DNA of 57,167 bases from Eubacterium sp. (GTDB taxonomy: Bacteria; Bacillota; Clostridia; Lachnospirales; Lachnospiraceae). The translations under genes were made by a program, and so were the position numbers. The notes beneath the pieces were generated by a model, which saw only the letters and a program-made list of their open reading frames with translations, did no database searches and had not been told where the DNA came from. The stretch covers positions 1 through 57,167 of the forward strand of contig JAGBBZ010000029.1 of assembly GCA_017938215.1 (NCBI GenBank). Reading direction: 5' to 3'. Shown here one piece after another: positions 34,214 through 43,258 of this stretch. Positions within the stretch are counted from its first letter, which is position 1. Each line of letters opens with the position of its first letter.

Positions 34214-35287
34214 TTATATAATTGTTCCTCCACCCAGCACATACTCACCATCATAAAAAACAACAGCCTGTCCTGGTGTAGCTGCTCGCTGAGGTTTATC
34301 AAAAACAACCTCTACCGTATCCTCATCGATCATCCGGATGGTGCAATCATCTCCTCGATGGTTATAACGAATCTTTGCCATTGCTCGAACTTCCCCTTCA
34401 ATTCCTGGTACCGACATAAAATTCACATGATTCGCTCGAAGGGTTGTAGAGAAAATATCTTCATTTTCTCCAATAACCACCTCATTGGTCTCAGGACGAA
34501 TTTCCGTCACAAATACCGGATGCCCCATGGACAGTCCCAATCCCTTTCTCTGTCCAATGGTGTAATGGGTAATTCCCTTATGGGTTCCAATGATATTTCC
34601 ATGGATATCTACAAAATTCCCAGTCGGAATCGTCTCTCCCGTCTCTCTTTCTATAAAAGAAGCATAATCATTGTCCGGTACAAAACATATCTCCTGACTA
34701 TCCGGCTTATGTGCCACTGGAAGTCCTGCTTCTTTCGCAATTTCACGAATTTTATCTTTTGCATATTCTCCCACCGGCATCAACGTTCGAGAAAGCTGTT
34801 CCTGCGTCAGATTGTACAGGGCATACGTCTGATCCTTCGCCGACGTTACCGAGCGTTTGATGGAATATCTGCCATTTGGCAGTTTATCGATCCGTGCATA
34901 ATGTCCGGTTGCGATATAATCCGCACCAATCTCCAAACTCCGTTGCAACAACGATTCCCATTTTACATATCGGTTGCAGGCAATGCACGGATTTGGAGTC
35001 CGTCCCTGCTTGTATTCATTCACAAAATAGTCGATGACATTCTCTTGGAATTCCTGGCGAAAATTCATCACATAATATCGAATACCCAGCCGCTCTGCCA
35101 CACGTCTCGCATCATCCACCGCCGACAGGCCACAACACCCACCATTTTCTTCTTGATTCTCCGGTGTTTCTTCCTGCCATATTTGCATCGTAACACCGAT
35201 CACTTCATATCCTTGTTCTTTCAATAAATATGCTGCCACGGACGAATCCACGCCACCAGACATACCTACTACAACTTTTTTCGACAT
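34214..35287 (-). CDS. mnmA: tRNA-specific 2-thiouridylase MnmA
   Basis: 357 residues. It thiolates U34 of Lys, Glu and Gln tRNAs. The PP-loop [18 protein letters not shown] activates the uridine; the catalytic Cys pair is C101 ([12 protein letters not shown]) and C201 (SQEICFVPD), with GATGHYAR-like ATGHYARI. The ATG at 35287 was chosen; a TTG three codons upstream sits closer to the AAAGGAG site and cannot be excluded. It lies downstream of gpmI behind a hairpin. Confidence 0.95.
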   Translation of the reverse strand: MSKKVVVGMSGGVDSSVAAYLLKEQGYEVIGVTMQIWQEETPENQEENGGCCGLSAVDDARRVAERLGIRYYVMNFRQEFQENVIDYFVNEYKQGRTPNPCIACNRYVKWESLLQRSLEIGADYIATGHYARIDKLPNGRYSIKRSVTSAKDQTYALYNLTQEQLSRTLMPVGEYAKDKIREIAKEAGLPVAHKPDSQEICFVPDNDYASFIERETGETIPTGNFVDIHGNIIGTHKGITHYTIGQRKGLGLSMGHPVFVTEIRPETNEVVIGENEDIFSTTLRANHVNFMSVPGIEGEVRAMAKIRYNHRGDDCTIRMIDEDTVEVVFDKPQRAATPGQAVVFYDGEYVLGGGTII

Positions 35288-35315
35288 ATTTTTCAATATC
35301 TCCTTTACGCAGTAA

Positions 35316-35345
35316 AGCGCAATGGTACGCCAAAACCATTGCGCT
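35316..35345 (-). terminator. Hairpin between gpmI and mnmA
   Basis: Perfect 11-bp stem AGCGCAATGGT/ACCATTGCGCT with an 8-base loop, starting 21 bases after the gpmI stop. On the minus strand only TTACTGCG follows before the mnmA ribosome site, so termination would be partial. Confidence 0.5.
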
Positions 35346-35366
35346 CTGTGTTTATTTTCCGTCGGA

Positions 35367-36911
35367 TTATTTCTTAATCAACAATGATTTTCCTGTCATT
35401 TCTTCCGGCTGAGTAAGTCCCATCATCTCGATCAAGGTTGGAGCGATATCCGCAAGACAGCCACCCTCTCTCAATGTATAAGCCTCATCATAGTTTACGA
35501 GAATAAACGGAACTGGATTTACTGTATGTGCCGTAAATGGCTGATTGGTCTCATAGTCAATGAGCTGCTCAGCATTTCCATGATCCGCACAGATAAACAT
35601 CTGACCATCTACTTCTTTGATGGCATCCACAACCTTGCCTACACACTCATCCACAGCCTCGATTGCCTGAATCGCTGCCGCCTCTACACCCGTATGTCCA
35701 ACCATGTCTGGGTTTGCAAAGTTTACAATGATCACATCATATTTATCAGACTTGATGGCATCCACAAGCCCCTCACATACTTTGTATGCACTCATTTCCG
35801 GCTGAAGATCATAAGTTGCTACCTTTGGAGAATTTACCAAAAGTCTCTCCTCACCTTCATTTGGCTCCTCAACACCACCGTTAAAGAAGAAGGTAACGTG
35901 TGCATATTTTTCTGTCTCAGCAGTACGAAGCTGCTTCAAACCATTCTGCGCAAGGAACTCACCAAATGTATTGGTAATCTCAACCTTGTGGAATGCTACG
36001 ATTTTATTTGGAATCGTCACATCGTACTCTGTAAATGTTACGAAAGTCAATGGGAAGAAACCATTGGCTCTTTCAAATCCATCAAATGATTCATCACAAA
36101 ATGCTCTTGTAATTTCTCTGGCACGGTCTGGGCGGAAGTTGAAGAAAATAACCGAATCATTTTCTTTTACTGTTGTTAATGGCTTACCATCTTTTGTAAT
36201 CACAGTAGGAAGTACAAATTCATCTGTCTCGTCCTTGTCATAAGACTGCTGTACGGCACAAGCACCACAAGCGGCTGTCTCACCTTTTCCAAGTACCAAA
36301 GCGTCATATGCTTTCTGTACACGGTCCCAACGATTATCACGATCCATAACATAGTAACGTCCCATAACGGTTGCTACCTGTCCAACACCGATTTCTTCCA
36401 TCTTATCCATCGCCGCTGTGACAAAATCTTTACCGGAAGCTGGTGGTGTATCACGTCCATCCAAGAACGCATGAAGATATACATTTTCCAAACCATTTCT
36501 CTTCGCCAACTCCAAAAGCGCATACATATGTGTGTTGTGACTATGCACACCACCGTCGGACAAAAGTCCAAACAAATGCAAGTCAGAATTATTTTTCTTA
36601 CAGTTCTCAATCGCCTGAAGCAATGCTTCATTTTCAAAGAATACACCATCCTGAATCTCTTTTGTGATTCGTGTCAACTCCTGATATACGATACGGCCGG
36701 CACCCATGTTCAGATGTCCTACCTCGGAATTTCCCATCTGTCCCTCAGGAAGTCCCACTGCCATACCACTGGCATTTCCTTTTACAAACGGACACTCTGC
36801 CATTAATTTATCCATAACCGGAGTTTTTCCCTCCGCAACGGCATTTCCTTCGCTCTTTTCATTGAGTCCATATCCATCCAAAATCATCAATACTGTAGGT
36901 TTCTTACTCAT
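35367..36911 (-). CDS. gpmI: 2,3-bisphosphoglycerate-independent phosphoglycerate mutase
   Basis: 514 residues, the iPGM length. It interconverts 3- and 2-phosphoglycerate using two Mn ions. The alkaline-phosphatase-like core shows D12 in LMILDGYG, the phosphorylated S62 in [17 protein letters not shown], the substrate-binding DGRDTPP segment, [13 protein letters not shown], and the C-terminal ADHGNAE metal box. It lies far from gap-pgk-tpiA although it acts next in glycolysis. AAAGGAG precedes the ATG. Confidence 0.97.
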   Translation of the reverse strand: MSKKPTVLMILDGYGLNEKSEGNAVAEGKTPVMDKLMAECPFVKGNASGMAVGLPEGQMGNSEVGHLNMGAGRIVYQELTRITKEIQDGVFFENEALLQAIENCKKNNSDLHLFGLLSDGGVHSHNTHMYALLELAKRNGLENVYLHAFLDGRDTPPASGKDFVTAAMDKMEEIGVGQVATVMGRYYVMDRDNRWDRVQKAYDALVLGKGETAACGACAVQQSYDKDETDEFVLPTVITKDGKPLTTVKENDSVIFFNFRPDRAREITRAFCDESFDGFERANGFFPLTFVTFTEYDVTIPNKIVAFHKVEITNTFGEFLAQNGLKQLRTAETEKYAHVTFFFNGGVEEPNEGEERLLVNSPKVATYDLQPEMSAYKVCEGLVDAIKSDKYDVIIVNFANPDMVGHTGVEAAAIQAIEAVDECVGKVVDAIKEVDGQMFICADHGNAEQLIDYETNQPFTAHTVNPVPFILVNYDEAYTLREGGCLADIAPTLIEMMGLTQPEEMTGKSLLIKK

Positions 36912-36954
36912 GTTCCAATTCTCCTTTTATGTTAATATCAATCTTTTACAAAAA

Positions 36955-37800
36955 TCAACCGACACCCAAATCGCCCAATTTCAAATATCTTTGGTATGCA
37001 CCATAGGTCATCGTAACGGCTCCTTCGCCTTTTCCTACAACAATCATGCTGTTATTTAACTCTGCATCTGTCGCCGCCACGGCACCAGGTACCGCAGTCG
37101 CTGCACTCTTTGTGGCAGTCTTCTCATCGCTCTGACTTTTTGTCACATCACCACTAAGCTTATTCGGATTTACCGTAACCGTTTTATCCGGCACCTCTAC
37201 GCCTTCTTCCATGTAAGCAGCAATTTTCTTCACGTAATTCTGTGTCTCGGTAAATGGAGGAACACCGCCATACTGCTGTACTCTTCCACTTCCTGCATTA
37301 TATGCGGCCGCTGCCAATGTGGTGTCGCCATCAAACTTTTTCAGATGCGCCGCCAAAAGCTTCGCTGCACCCATGATATTTTGCTCCGCATCAAAGGCAT
37401 CCTTAACGCCTAGATCCTTCGCCGTCTCCGGCATCAACTGCATGATACCTTGAGCTCCCGCATGGGATACACTGTCCAGATTAAAATTGGACTCTGCCTT
37501 CGCCACTGCCACAAGGAAGTTGTACGACACGTCGTATTTTTCGGAAGCACGTTTAAATATGTCTTCTAACGTGGTTTTTAGGGAACCATCCGCATTCTGA
37601 GTTCCTGTTGTACCATTGGTAACCGCAGGATTCCCCGTTGCTTGTCCACTTTTTTCCGATGACGTCGCTTTTGCCGCCTCTTTTTCTTGCTTTAACACTT
37701 CCGAAAATGGCGTAATCGTCGTCTTACCATTTGGTACGATATTTCTTTGTGCTTGATGAATCGCTGTCTGGGACGACACATTATGAATCGTCAATGCCAC
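36955..37800 (-). CDS. Lytic transglycosylase (SLT domain) without signal peptide
   Basis: 281 residues from a GTG at 37800, selected because a strong GGGAGGTGAT site lies seven bases upstream. The SLT domain is at about 76-200: catalytic E103 in VAKAESNFN, GAQGIMQLMPETAKDLG and AAAAYNAGSGRVQQYGG are textbook. It cleaves peptidoglycan glycan strands. The N-terminal 75 residues are polar and low-complexity with no signal peptide or membrane anchor, so its export route is unclear. The C-terminal 80 residues are also disordered-looking. It has its own strong promoter and is the only gene between gpmI and the DUF2339 remnant. Confidence 0.85.
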   Translation of the reverse strand: MALTIHNVSSQTAIHQAQRNIVPNGKTTITPFSEVLKQEKEAAKATSSEKSGQATGNPAVTNGTTGTQNADGSLKTTLEDIFKRASEKYDVSYNFLVAVAKAESNFNLDSVSHAGAQGIMQLMPETAKDLGVKDAFDAEQNIMGAAKLLAAHLKKFDGDTTLAAAAYNAGSGRVQQYGGVPPFTETQNYVKKIAAYMEEGVEVPDKTVTVNPNKLSGDVTKSQSDEKTATKSAATAVPGAVAATDAELNNSMIVVGKGEGAVTMTYGAYQRYLKLGDLGVG

Positions 37801-37840
37801 GTCATCACCTCCCGTCTTTCGTACTTCTTCACCACAGTAT

Positions 37841-37869
37841 AGTATACTAGATATCACAAGTTTTTGCAA
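37841..37869 (-). promoter_or_regulatory. Promoter of the SLT gene
   Basis: Minus-strand TTGCAA (37864-37869), 17-base spacer, TATACT (37841-37846); a second TATACT overlaps at 37836-37841. Confidence 0.65.
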
Positions 37870-37872
37870 ATG

Positions 37873-38295
37873 CTATTTCCTGTCTCTCCCGATTTTTCCA
37901 TCAATCATGCTATAAATCATACTGATGACAAAACACAAGATTCCCGAAGCAAAAAAGCTAAGGGCATTTCCCAATGTATTTTCGTAGGAAATATCTACCA
38001 TGATTAATTTGAATGTACTTATCATGGATAAAATCAATCCAAACAATCGCAATGCTTTATATTCAAAGCGAAATCCCACGACAATTCCGGCAATTGCCAA
38101 GAGGAAGCACGAAATACTAATGGCGTAATTTACTGCTTCAAAGGAAGTCAATATCACAATCATGAGAATCAGATTGACAAAATTGTAATAGGATGGATTC
38201 TCTCGCTCACCAGTTTTTAAATCCCCTCCCAGACGGGTTTTCATCATGACCATATGGAACACAACAACAAAGAAATAAATCAGCACTGCCAACAA
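37873..38295 (-). pseudogene. C-terminal remnant of a DUF2339 membrane protein
   Basis: 140 codons with four or five hydrophobic segments. The end, ALRLFGLILSMISTFKLIMV followed by DISYENTLGNALSF and a last hydrophobic helix, matches the extreme C-terminus of DUF2339 proteins, which normally run to 600 or more residues. There is no room for the missing part: the aminotransferase gene ends 38 bases upstream, and a stop codon lies just before the open stretch. The only start is TTG or GTG with a poorly placed AAGGA. It is most simply read as what is left after a deletion, although a short expressed membrane peptide is possible. Confidence 0.6.
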
Positions 38296-38333
38296 TCCTT
38301 CTGTAAGCCTTCACTCATACATCCTTCTCGTGT

Positions 38334-39557
38334 CTACCGCTGTCTATAATCCGCTAAAAATTCTTTCATTTTTGTCATAGAACGACGAAGCACATCCATA
38401 TCCGGCAAATATACAATACGAAAATGGTCTGGTTCGGTCCAATTAAATCCTCTTCCGTGTACCAAAAGCACATGTTTTTCCTTCAAAAAGTCCAGCACAA
38501 ATTTCTCGTCGTCGTGAATGTTAAATTTCTTCGCATCCACTCGCGGAAAAATGTAAAACGCTGCTTCCGGCGTCACCGCAGAAAGTCCATCAATATCCGC
38601 AATCGCATCGCAAATGCATTTTCTTTGTTCGTAAATACGTCCTCCCGGAAGCAACAACTCATCCACTTCCGGACGATGCGCAAGAGCTGGCGCAATAACA
38701 TACTGTGCCGGAACATTGGCACAAAGTCGCATGGACGAAAGCATATTGATTCCCTCGATGTACCCTTTCGCTCTCCCCACATCTCCACTGAGAATCATCC
38801 AGCCACAGCGATATCCCGCAATTCGATGGGACTTAGAAAGACCATTGAATGTTACACAAAATACATCCGGTGCCAAGGAGGCGATGGAAATATGCTGTTT
38901 ACCATCCAACACCAGACGGTCATAAATCTCATCTGCAAACAGAATCAAGTCATATTTTCTTGCCAATGCCACGATTTTTTCCAAAATGTCTTTGGGATAT
39001 AAAGCTCCTGTTGGGTTGTTTGGATTAATCACCACAATTCCTTTTGTCTTAGTGGTTATTTTTTTCTCCATGTCTTCCAAATCCGGATACCATCCAGAAC
39101 TCTCATCACAGATATAATGAACCGGATTTCCTCCTGCCAATTTTGCAGCTGCTGTCCACAACGGATAATCTGGTGCCGGTATCAAAATCTCGTCTCCATC
39201 ATTCAAAAGACCTTGCATGGACAGGGTAATCAGCTCACTAACACCATTTCCCAAATAAATCTGTTCTTCATTAATATTCGGGAGTCCCTTTTCCGTATGA
39301 TAATCCAAAATTGCCTGACGAGCCACTGGAATCCCCTTGGAATCGCTGTACCCCTGACTCATCGGATCTTGCAACGCCTCATGAATCGAATTCAACACAA
39401 CATCCGGCGCAGTAAACCCAAAAGGCGCCGGATTTCCAATATTTAATTGAAGAACTTCCATTCCTTCTCGCTTCATACGATTTGCTTCATCCAAAACCGG
39501 ACCTCGCACATCATAACACACACCATGTAATTTATCAGATTTTTCAAATGTTCTCAT
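38334..39557 (-). CDS. PLP-dependent aminotransferase, AlaA/AlaT-type
   Basis: 407 residues, fold type I class I/II. The N-terminal FEKSDKLHGVCYDVRGPV and LNIGNPAPFGF, the PLP-contacting INPNNPTGALYP and ADEIYDRLV, and the Schiff-base Lys in GLSKSHRIAGYRCGW resemble the glutamate-pyruvate aminotransferases AlaA/AlaT of bacteria. The probable reaction is pyruvate plus glutamate to alanine plus 2-oxoglutarate, but related enzymes use other amino acids. GGAGG precedes the start at 39557. Its first 14 bases overlap the end of the CPBP gene upstream, so they are coupled. Confidence 0.88.
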   Translation of the reverse strand: MRTFEKSDKLHGVCYDVRGPVLDEANRMKREGMEVLQLNIGNPAPFGFTAPDVVLNSIHEALQDPMSQGYSDSKGIPVARQAILDYHTEKGLPNINEEQIYLGNGVSELITLSMQGLLNDGDEILIPAPDYPLWTAAAKLAGGNPVHYICDESSGWYPDLEDMEKKITTKTKGIVVINPNNPTGALYPKDILEKIVALARKYDLILFADEIYDRLVLDGKQHISIASLAPDVFCVTFNGLSKSHRIAGYRCGWMILSGDVGRAKGYIEGINMLSSMRLCANVPAQYVIAPALAHRPEVDELLLPGGRIYEQRKCICDAIADIDGLSAVTPEAAFYIFPRVDAKKFNIHDDEKFVLDFLKEKHVLLVHGRGFNWTEPDHFRIVYLPDMDVLRRSMTKMKEFLADYRQR

Positions 39558-40413
39558 CGTCTTCCTCCATTTCAACTCTTTCAGCTTGATACATCTTTCG
39601 AAATTGGAATAGCAAAAGAATCAATCCCGGAACAGCTACCATAGACAGGATCATCATGCCTGCCCCCAGCACGGTCTCCGACACAGGAATCCTTTTCTGA
39701 ATTGCTTCCAATACATAGCTAGACAAATTAAATAACATATGATACAAATAGCATCCCCACAAGGAGCCTGTCTTCTCATATATGTATGCAAGTAAAATAC
39801 CAAAAGCACTGGCATATATTCCTTGTACCACATTTAAATGATACACACCAAATAGCACACCAGACAAAATCGACGCCACTGCTACACCAAATCCCTTTCT
39901 CAGCGTACGATAAATCATGGCTCGAAAGATAAGTTCTTCTGCCAACGGTGCCCATATCGCCACCATCAACACCATAGCCCACGCCGGCATTACGCTGATA
40001 TCCAGCCCCTCCATGAGCTTCTTATAGTTTTCAAGCTGTTCCGGCAATAATACACTCACTCCCACAATCAAAAGATTGCAAGCAAGTTGCGCACAAATCG
40101 CCATACACATCATGCACACCAGTGATTTTCCCGAAAAAATACGAGAATAATTAACCGAAGAGGTAGTTTTCCTTTTACATATGAAATAGTACCATAGACC
40201 ATATCCAACAATATAGATCAGATTAACCAAAGATACCATGATGAGATTGTCTCTATAATTTTTTTCAAGCCCCCCAAAATAATCTGTCATTTGATTCATC
40301 GGCAAGCGCATCATCAAGCCATTGAATATCAGATAAAATGTCAATACGAACTGAATCGCAATCGGAATAACAAGATATAAACCCGCAAAACCGATAGCCT
40401 TTAGTTTTTTCAT
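39544..40413 (-). CDS. CPBP-family intramembrane metalloprotease
   Basis: 289 residues with about seven membrane segments. The CAAX-protease/bacteriocin-processing motifs are present: the Glu pair in APLAEELIFRAMIYRTL, the conserved His in FGVYHLNVVQG and HMLFN near the end. Members process or modify small peptides or act in immunity to self bacteriocins; no peptide gene is adjacent. It has a good promoter at 40455-40482 and is cotranscribed with the aminotransferase. Confidence 0.88.
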   Translation of the reverse strand: MKKLKAIGFAGLYLVIPIAIQFVLTFYLIFNGLMMRLPMNQMTDYFGGLEKNYRDNLIMVSLVNLIYIVGYGLWYYFICKRKTTSSVNYSRIFSGKSLVCMMCMAICAQLACNLLIVGVSVLLPEQLENYKKLMEGLDISVMPAWAMVLMVAIWAPLAEELIFRAMIYRTLRKGFGVAVASILSGVLFGVYHLNVVQGIYASAFGILLAYIYEKTGSLWGCYLYHMLFNLSSYVLEAIQKRIPVSETVLGAGMMILSMVAVPGLILLLFQFRKMYQAERVEMEEDDENI

Positions 40414-40454
40414 TTGATCCCTCCATATATATGTATTCCATTTTTACTCTATCT

Positions 40455-40482
40455 ATTATAGCACCAGTTAAAAGATTTACAA
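40455..40482 (-). promoter_or_regulatory. Promoter of the CPBP-aminotransferase operon
   Basis: Perfect TATAAT (40455-40460) with TTGTAA (40477-40482) at a 16-base spacing, minus strand. It is back-to-back with the argH promoter. Confidence 0.6.
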
Positions 40483-40492
40483 GACAGGATTT

Positions 40493-40510
40493 GAAAATCA
40501 GTTGATTTTC
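40493..40510. promoter_or_regulatory. 18-bp perfect palindrome between divergent promoters
   Basis: GAAAATCAGTTGATTTTC lies between the CPBP and argH promoters and overlaps the -35 hexamer proposed for argH. Its place suits an operator; it only loosely resembles an ARG box (A/T-rich half-sites). Confidence 0.4.
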
Positions 40511-40530
40511 CCCCTTCAAAATGGTACTAT
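40502..40530 (+). promoter_or_regulatory. Promoter of argH
   Basis: TTGATT (40502-40507), 17-base spacer, TACTAT (40525-40530). A second candidate, TTGACA (40549-40554) with TAGATA at 18 bases, would start transcription right at the ribosome binding site and is less likely. Confidence 0.5.
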
Positions 40531-40598
40531 AAAACAGACGAACTTTCGTTGACAAGTTTTAAATCATTATCATAGATACAGAAATGGAGGACAAAACC

Positions 40599-41975
40599 AT
40601 GAAACTCTGGGGAGGACGTTTTACAAAGGAAACAAATCAGTTGGTACATAACTTCAACGCTTCTCTTTCCTTTGACCAGAAATTTTATAAACAGGACATC
40701 TTAGGAAGCATCGCCCATGTGACGATGTTGGAAAAACAGCAAATTCTCACTTCAGATGAAAAGAATACCATCATCGATGGACTGAAAAGCATTTTGGACG
40801 ATATCGAAAATGGAACCTTGGAAATCACCGAAGAGCATGAAGATATTCACAGCTTCGTGGAAGCGAATCTCATCGCCCGCGTAGGAGAACCCGGAAAAAA
40901 ACTTCACACCGGACGTAGCCGAAACGATCAGGTTGCATTGGATATGAAGCTGTATACAAGAGATGAAATTGTAGAACTCAACGATCTTTTAAAGGAACTT
41001 TTGGTTACAATTCATACGATTATGAAAGAAAATACAGCTACCTATATGCCGGGATTCACACATCTGCAAAAGGCACAGCCCGTTACGGTTGCCCATCACT
41101 TTGGGGCTTATTTTGAAATGTTCCGCCGTGACCGCAGCCGTCTTCGTGACATTTATGATCGTATGAACTACTGCCCTCTTGGCTCCGGTGCTTTAGCCGG
41201 AACTACGTATCCATTGGACCGAGAGTACACAGCAGAACTACTAAACTTTGATGGTCCTACTCTCAATAGTATGGATTCCGTTTCGGATCGCGATTATCTC
41301 ATCGAACTTCTGAGTGCACTGTCCACCATCATGATGCACCTCAGCCGTTTTTGTGAGGAAATCATCGTATGGAACTCCAATGAATATCAATTTGTAGACA
41401 TTGATGATTCGTATTCTACCGGAAGCAGCATCATGCCACAGAAGAAAAATCCTGACATCGCTGAACTGGTTCGTGGAAAAACCGGACGTGTGTACGGTGC
41501 TTTAATTTCCATTCTTACAACCATGAAAGGAATTCCTTTGGCATATAACAAAGATATGCAAGAAGACAAAGAGCTTACCTTTGATGCCATTGATACAGTT
41601 AAGGGATGTATTTCTTTGTTTACCGGTATGATTGATACCATGAAATTTAACAAAGAAAACATGGAGGCAAGTGCAAAGAATGGATTTACCAATGCCACCG
41701 ATGCAGCAGATTATCTGGTAAACCACGGAGTTGCTTTCCGTGACGCTCACGGTATCATCGGACAGCTGGTGCTGACATGCATTGATAAAAATATTTCCCT
41801 AGATGAATTGCCATTGGATGAGTACAAGAAGATTTGTCCTGTTTTTGAACAGGATATCTACGAGGCAATTTCCATGAAAACCTGTGTAGAGAAGAGAAAT
41901 ACCATCGGTGCTCCGGGTGAGCAGGCAATGGCACAGGTATTGGCAATTAATGAGAAATATTTGATGGAAAGCTAG
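40599..41975 (+). CDS. argH: Argininosuccinate lyase
   Basis: 458 residues from the ATG with GGAGG nine bases upstream. It splits argininosuccinate into arginine and fumarate. The fumarase/ASL-superfamily loop GSSIMPQKKNPD with the catalytic Ser is intact, as are MKLWGGRFTKETNQ, HTGRSRNDQVALD and TTYPLDRE. No argG or other arg gene is adjacent, so it is a lone gene; the regulator argR is 2.5 kb away on the other strand. A bidirectional terminator follows. Confidence 0.97.
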   Translation: MKLWGGRFTKETNQLVHNFNASLSFDQKFYKQDILGSIAHVTMLEKQQILTSDEKNTIIDGLKSILDDIENGTLEITEEHEDIHSFVEANLIARVGEPGKKLHTGRSRNDQVALDMKLYTRDEIVELNDLLKELLVTIHTIMKENTATYMPGFTHLQKAQPVTVAHHFGAYFEMFRRDRSRLRDIYDRMNYCPLGSGALAGTTYPLDREYTAELLNFDGPTLNSMDSVSDRDYLIELLSALSTIMMHLSRFCEEIIVWNSNEYQFVDIDDSYSTGSSIMPQKKNPDIAELVRGKTGRVYGALISILTTMKGIPLAYNKDMQEDKELTFDAIDTVKGCISLFTGMIDTMKFNKENMEASAKNGFTNATDAADYLVNHGVAFRDAHGIIGQLVLTCIDKNISLDELPLDEYKKICPVFEQDIYEAISMKTCVEKRNTIGAPGEQAMAQVLAINEKYLMES

Positions 41976-42040
41976 AATAGAAATTTGATTTTTACCATAA
42001 ACTTTAACCATTCGTAAAGTGAATTTTTCCCCTTACACTC

Positions 42041-42071
42041 AAAAAGGCACTCCTTTTGGGAATGCCTTTTT
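42041..42071. terminator. Bidirectional terminator between argH and the SASP gene
   Basis: AAAAAGGCA.TCC / GG..TGCCTTTTT stem with a TTTT loop. The A-run and T-run flank it symmetrically, so it can serve argH on the plus strand and the SASP gene on the minus strand. Confidence 0.85.
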
Positions 42072-42099
42072 GATTTCTATTCGCTTGTAAAGTTACTTA

Positions 42100-42297
42100 C
42101 TAACGCATAGACTCTTCCTGTTTCTTGATCATCTGGCGTACCATTTCGCCACCCACACTACCTGCTTCTCTAGATGTGAGGTCACCATTGTAACCCTCTT
42201 TCAAGTTTACACCCAACTCAGATGCAACTTCCATCTTAAAACGGTTCATAGCGTCCTTTGCCTGTGGTACTTCCATTCTGTTTCCTGATTTACTCAT
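42100..42297 (-). CDS. Alpha/beta-type small acid-soluble spore protein
   Basis: 65 residues. The family core ELGVNLKEGYNGDLTSREAG contains the two conserved DNA-binding segments and the GPR protease cleavage region (E-hydrophobic-A pattern in MEVASELG); the end GSVGGEMVRQMI matches too. It coats and protects spore DNA and is broken down at germination. GGAGGTGA lies 7 bases before the ATG. Expression from sigma-G is expected, but no clear sigma-G promoter could be placed by eye. Confidence 0.95.
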   Translation of the reverse strand: MSKSGNRMEVPQAKDAMNRFKMEVASELGVNLKEGYNGDLTSREAGSVGGEMVRQMIKKQEESMR

Positions 42298-42340
42298 GAT
42301 CAATTCACCTCCGTGTTTTTTTCGGTTTATCTTAAGCGAT

Positions 42341-42373
42341 AACGGAATGTCTTTTTCTTTGAAACATTCCGTT
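42341..42373. repeat. Inverted repeat upstream of the SASP gene
   Basis: Perfect 10-bp arms AACGGAATGT/ACATTCCGTT with a 13-base loop, 45-75 bases upstream of the start codon. It could be an operator or a leader hairpin. It has no T-tract. Confidence 0.5.
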
Positions 42374-42467
42374 ACCGGAACATTTCGTTCTAAGTCACTC
42401 GGTTATCTGAGATTATTATATCCACAGAGGTGATTTTCATTCGAATATTTATTACCAATTTTTACAT

Positions 42468-43001
42468 CTAAGTCCGTTGTTCCATATCCATCGAAATTTT
42501 CTCAAGATAATGAACAAAGGTTCCAGAATATGTAGAGATTTCATAAGCCGGATCCAACTCTTCAAAAGTGAAACTTTTCCGTCCTCCTGCTTCCATTCGA
42601 TTCCAAAATTCCTTTAATTTTGCAAATGGAAGATACATGAAACAGTCTCTTCCCTTAAAATAAATCAGCAAAAATGCAATGCCGTCTTGTTGTTCAAATC
42701 CGTCCATAAATTCCATCTGATGTTCATGAACATTTGCCAACGGAAATCGATCCTCCACACATTCCTTTGCATCGAAGCAGACAGGAATCCCTTGCACAAC
42801 ACCAATATAGTCCACCGTACTTTTTTGTTCAAAGTACGCAAGGGTTATGTGACGAGTACTTTGGTCAATGTTGATTGGTTTGATGGGCGTTGGAATTTTC
42901 TGAATCAACGCTAATTTTTGTGTTCTGTATTTTTCATTGGTCATGTTGACCAGTTCTTCGAGGAAGGAACCTCGTAGTCCGCGGGAATTCCAAGTTGCCA
43001 T
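42468..43001 (-). CDS. recU: Holliday junction resolvase RecU
   Basis: 177 residues. RecU cuts Holliday junctions in Firmicutes in place of RuvC. The start WNSRGLRGSFLEELVNMTNE, the catalytic cluster ending in VDYIGVVQG and CFDAKEC (the D...E-x-K nuclease core) and HEHQMEFMDGF are typical. AAAGGAG precedes the ATG. Unlike Bacillus, no penicillin-binding-protein gene is adjacent; yebC lies upstream beyond palindromic element D. Confidence 0.93.
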   Translation of the reverse strand: MATWNSRGLRGSFLEELVNMTNEKYRTQKLALIQKIPTPIKPINIDQSTRHITLAYFEQKSTVDYIGVVQGIPVCFDAKECVEDRFPLANVHEHQMEFMDGFEQQDGIAFLLIYFKGRDCFMYLPFAKLKEFWNRMEAGGRKSFTFEELDPAYEISTYSGTFVHYLEKISMDMEQRT

Positions 43002-43052
43002 GGGAGTCTCCTTTGTAATCTATGTCTGTTCGTATTTTTTGCAATACACCAT

Positions 43053-43235
43053 CCCCCATGGGGGCTATTCGTTTACCGGCCTATGCCTGGTAGCAAACGA
43101 AAACGAACAGAAATTTAAGAAAGTGCTTCGCACTTCCTTTCGCGACAAAAACTACGGTGTTTGCAAGCGAGCTTGCACACCGTAGTTTCCGCCACGCAAG
43201 CACCTCCGGTGCTTTTCCTAAATTCCTGTCCGTTT
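43053..43235 (-). repeat. Composite palindromic intergenic element D (yebC-recU), cloverleaf-like
   Basis: At 43101-43235 an outer stem (AAACGAACAGAAATTTAAG with CCTAAATTCCTGTCCGTTT) encloses three hairpins: AAGTGC-TTC-GCACTT (43121-43135); an 11-bp exact stem AAACTACGGTG/CACCGTAGTTT capped by GCAAG/CTTGC (43149-43188); and AAGCACC-TCC-GGTGCTT (43198-43214). The three mismatches in the outer stem become G.U pairs only in minus-strand RNA. To its left are CCCCCATGGGGG (43053-43064) and a CGTTT/AAACG hairpin. It begins 24 bases after the yebC stop codon. Confidence 0.75.
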
Positions 43236-43258
43236 TATTTCCTCCGTCGCAGGACGTT

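Noticed and set aside
39544-40413. CPBP protease as part of a bacteriocin cluster
   Set aside because: No small precursor peptide, transporter or immunity gene lies nearby; it is paired only with an aminotransferase.
40549-40578. TTGACA...TAGATA as main argH promoter
   Set aside because: The start of transcription would fall directly on the ribosome binding site; the upstream TTGATT/TACTAT pair gives a workable leader.
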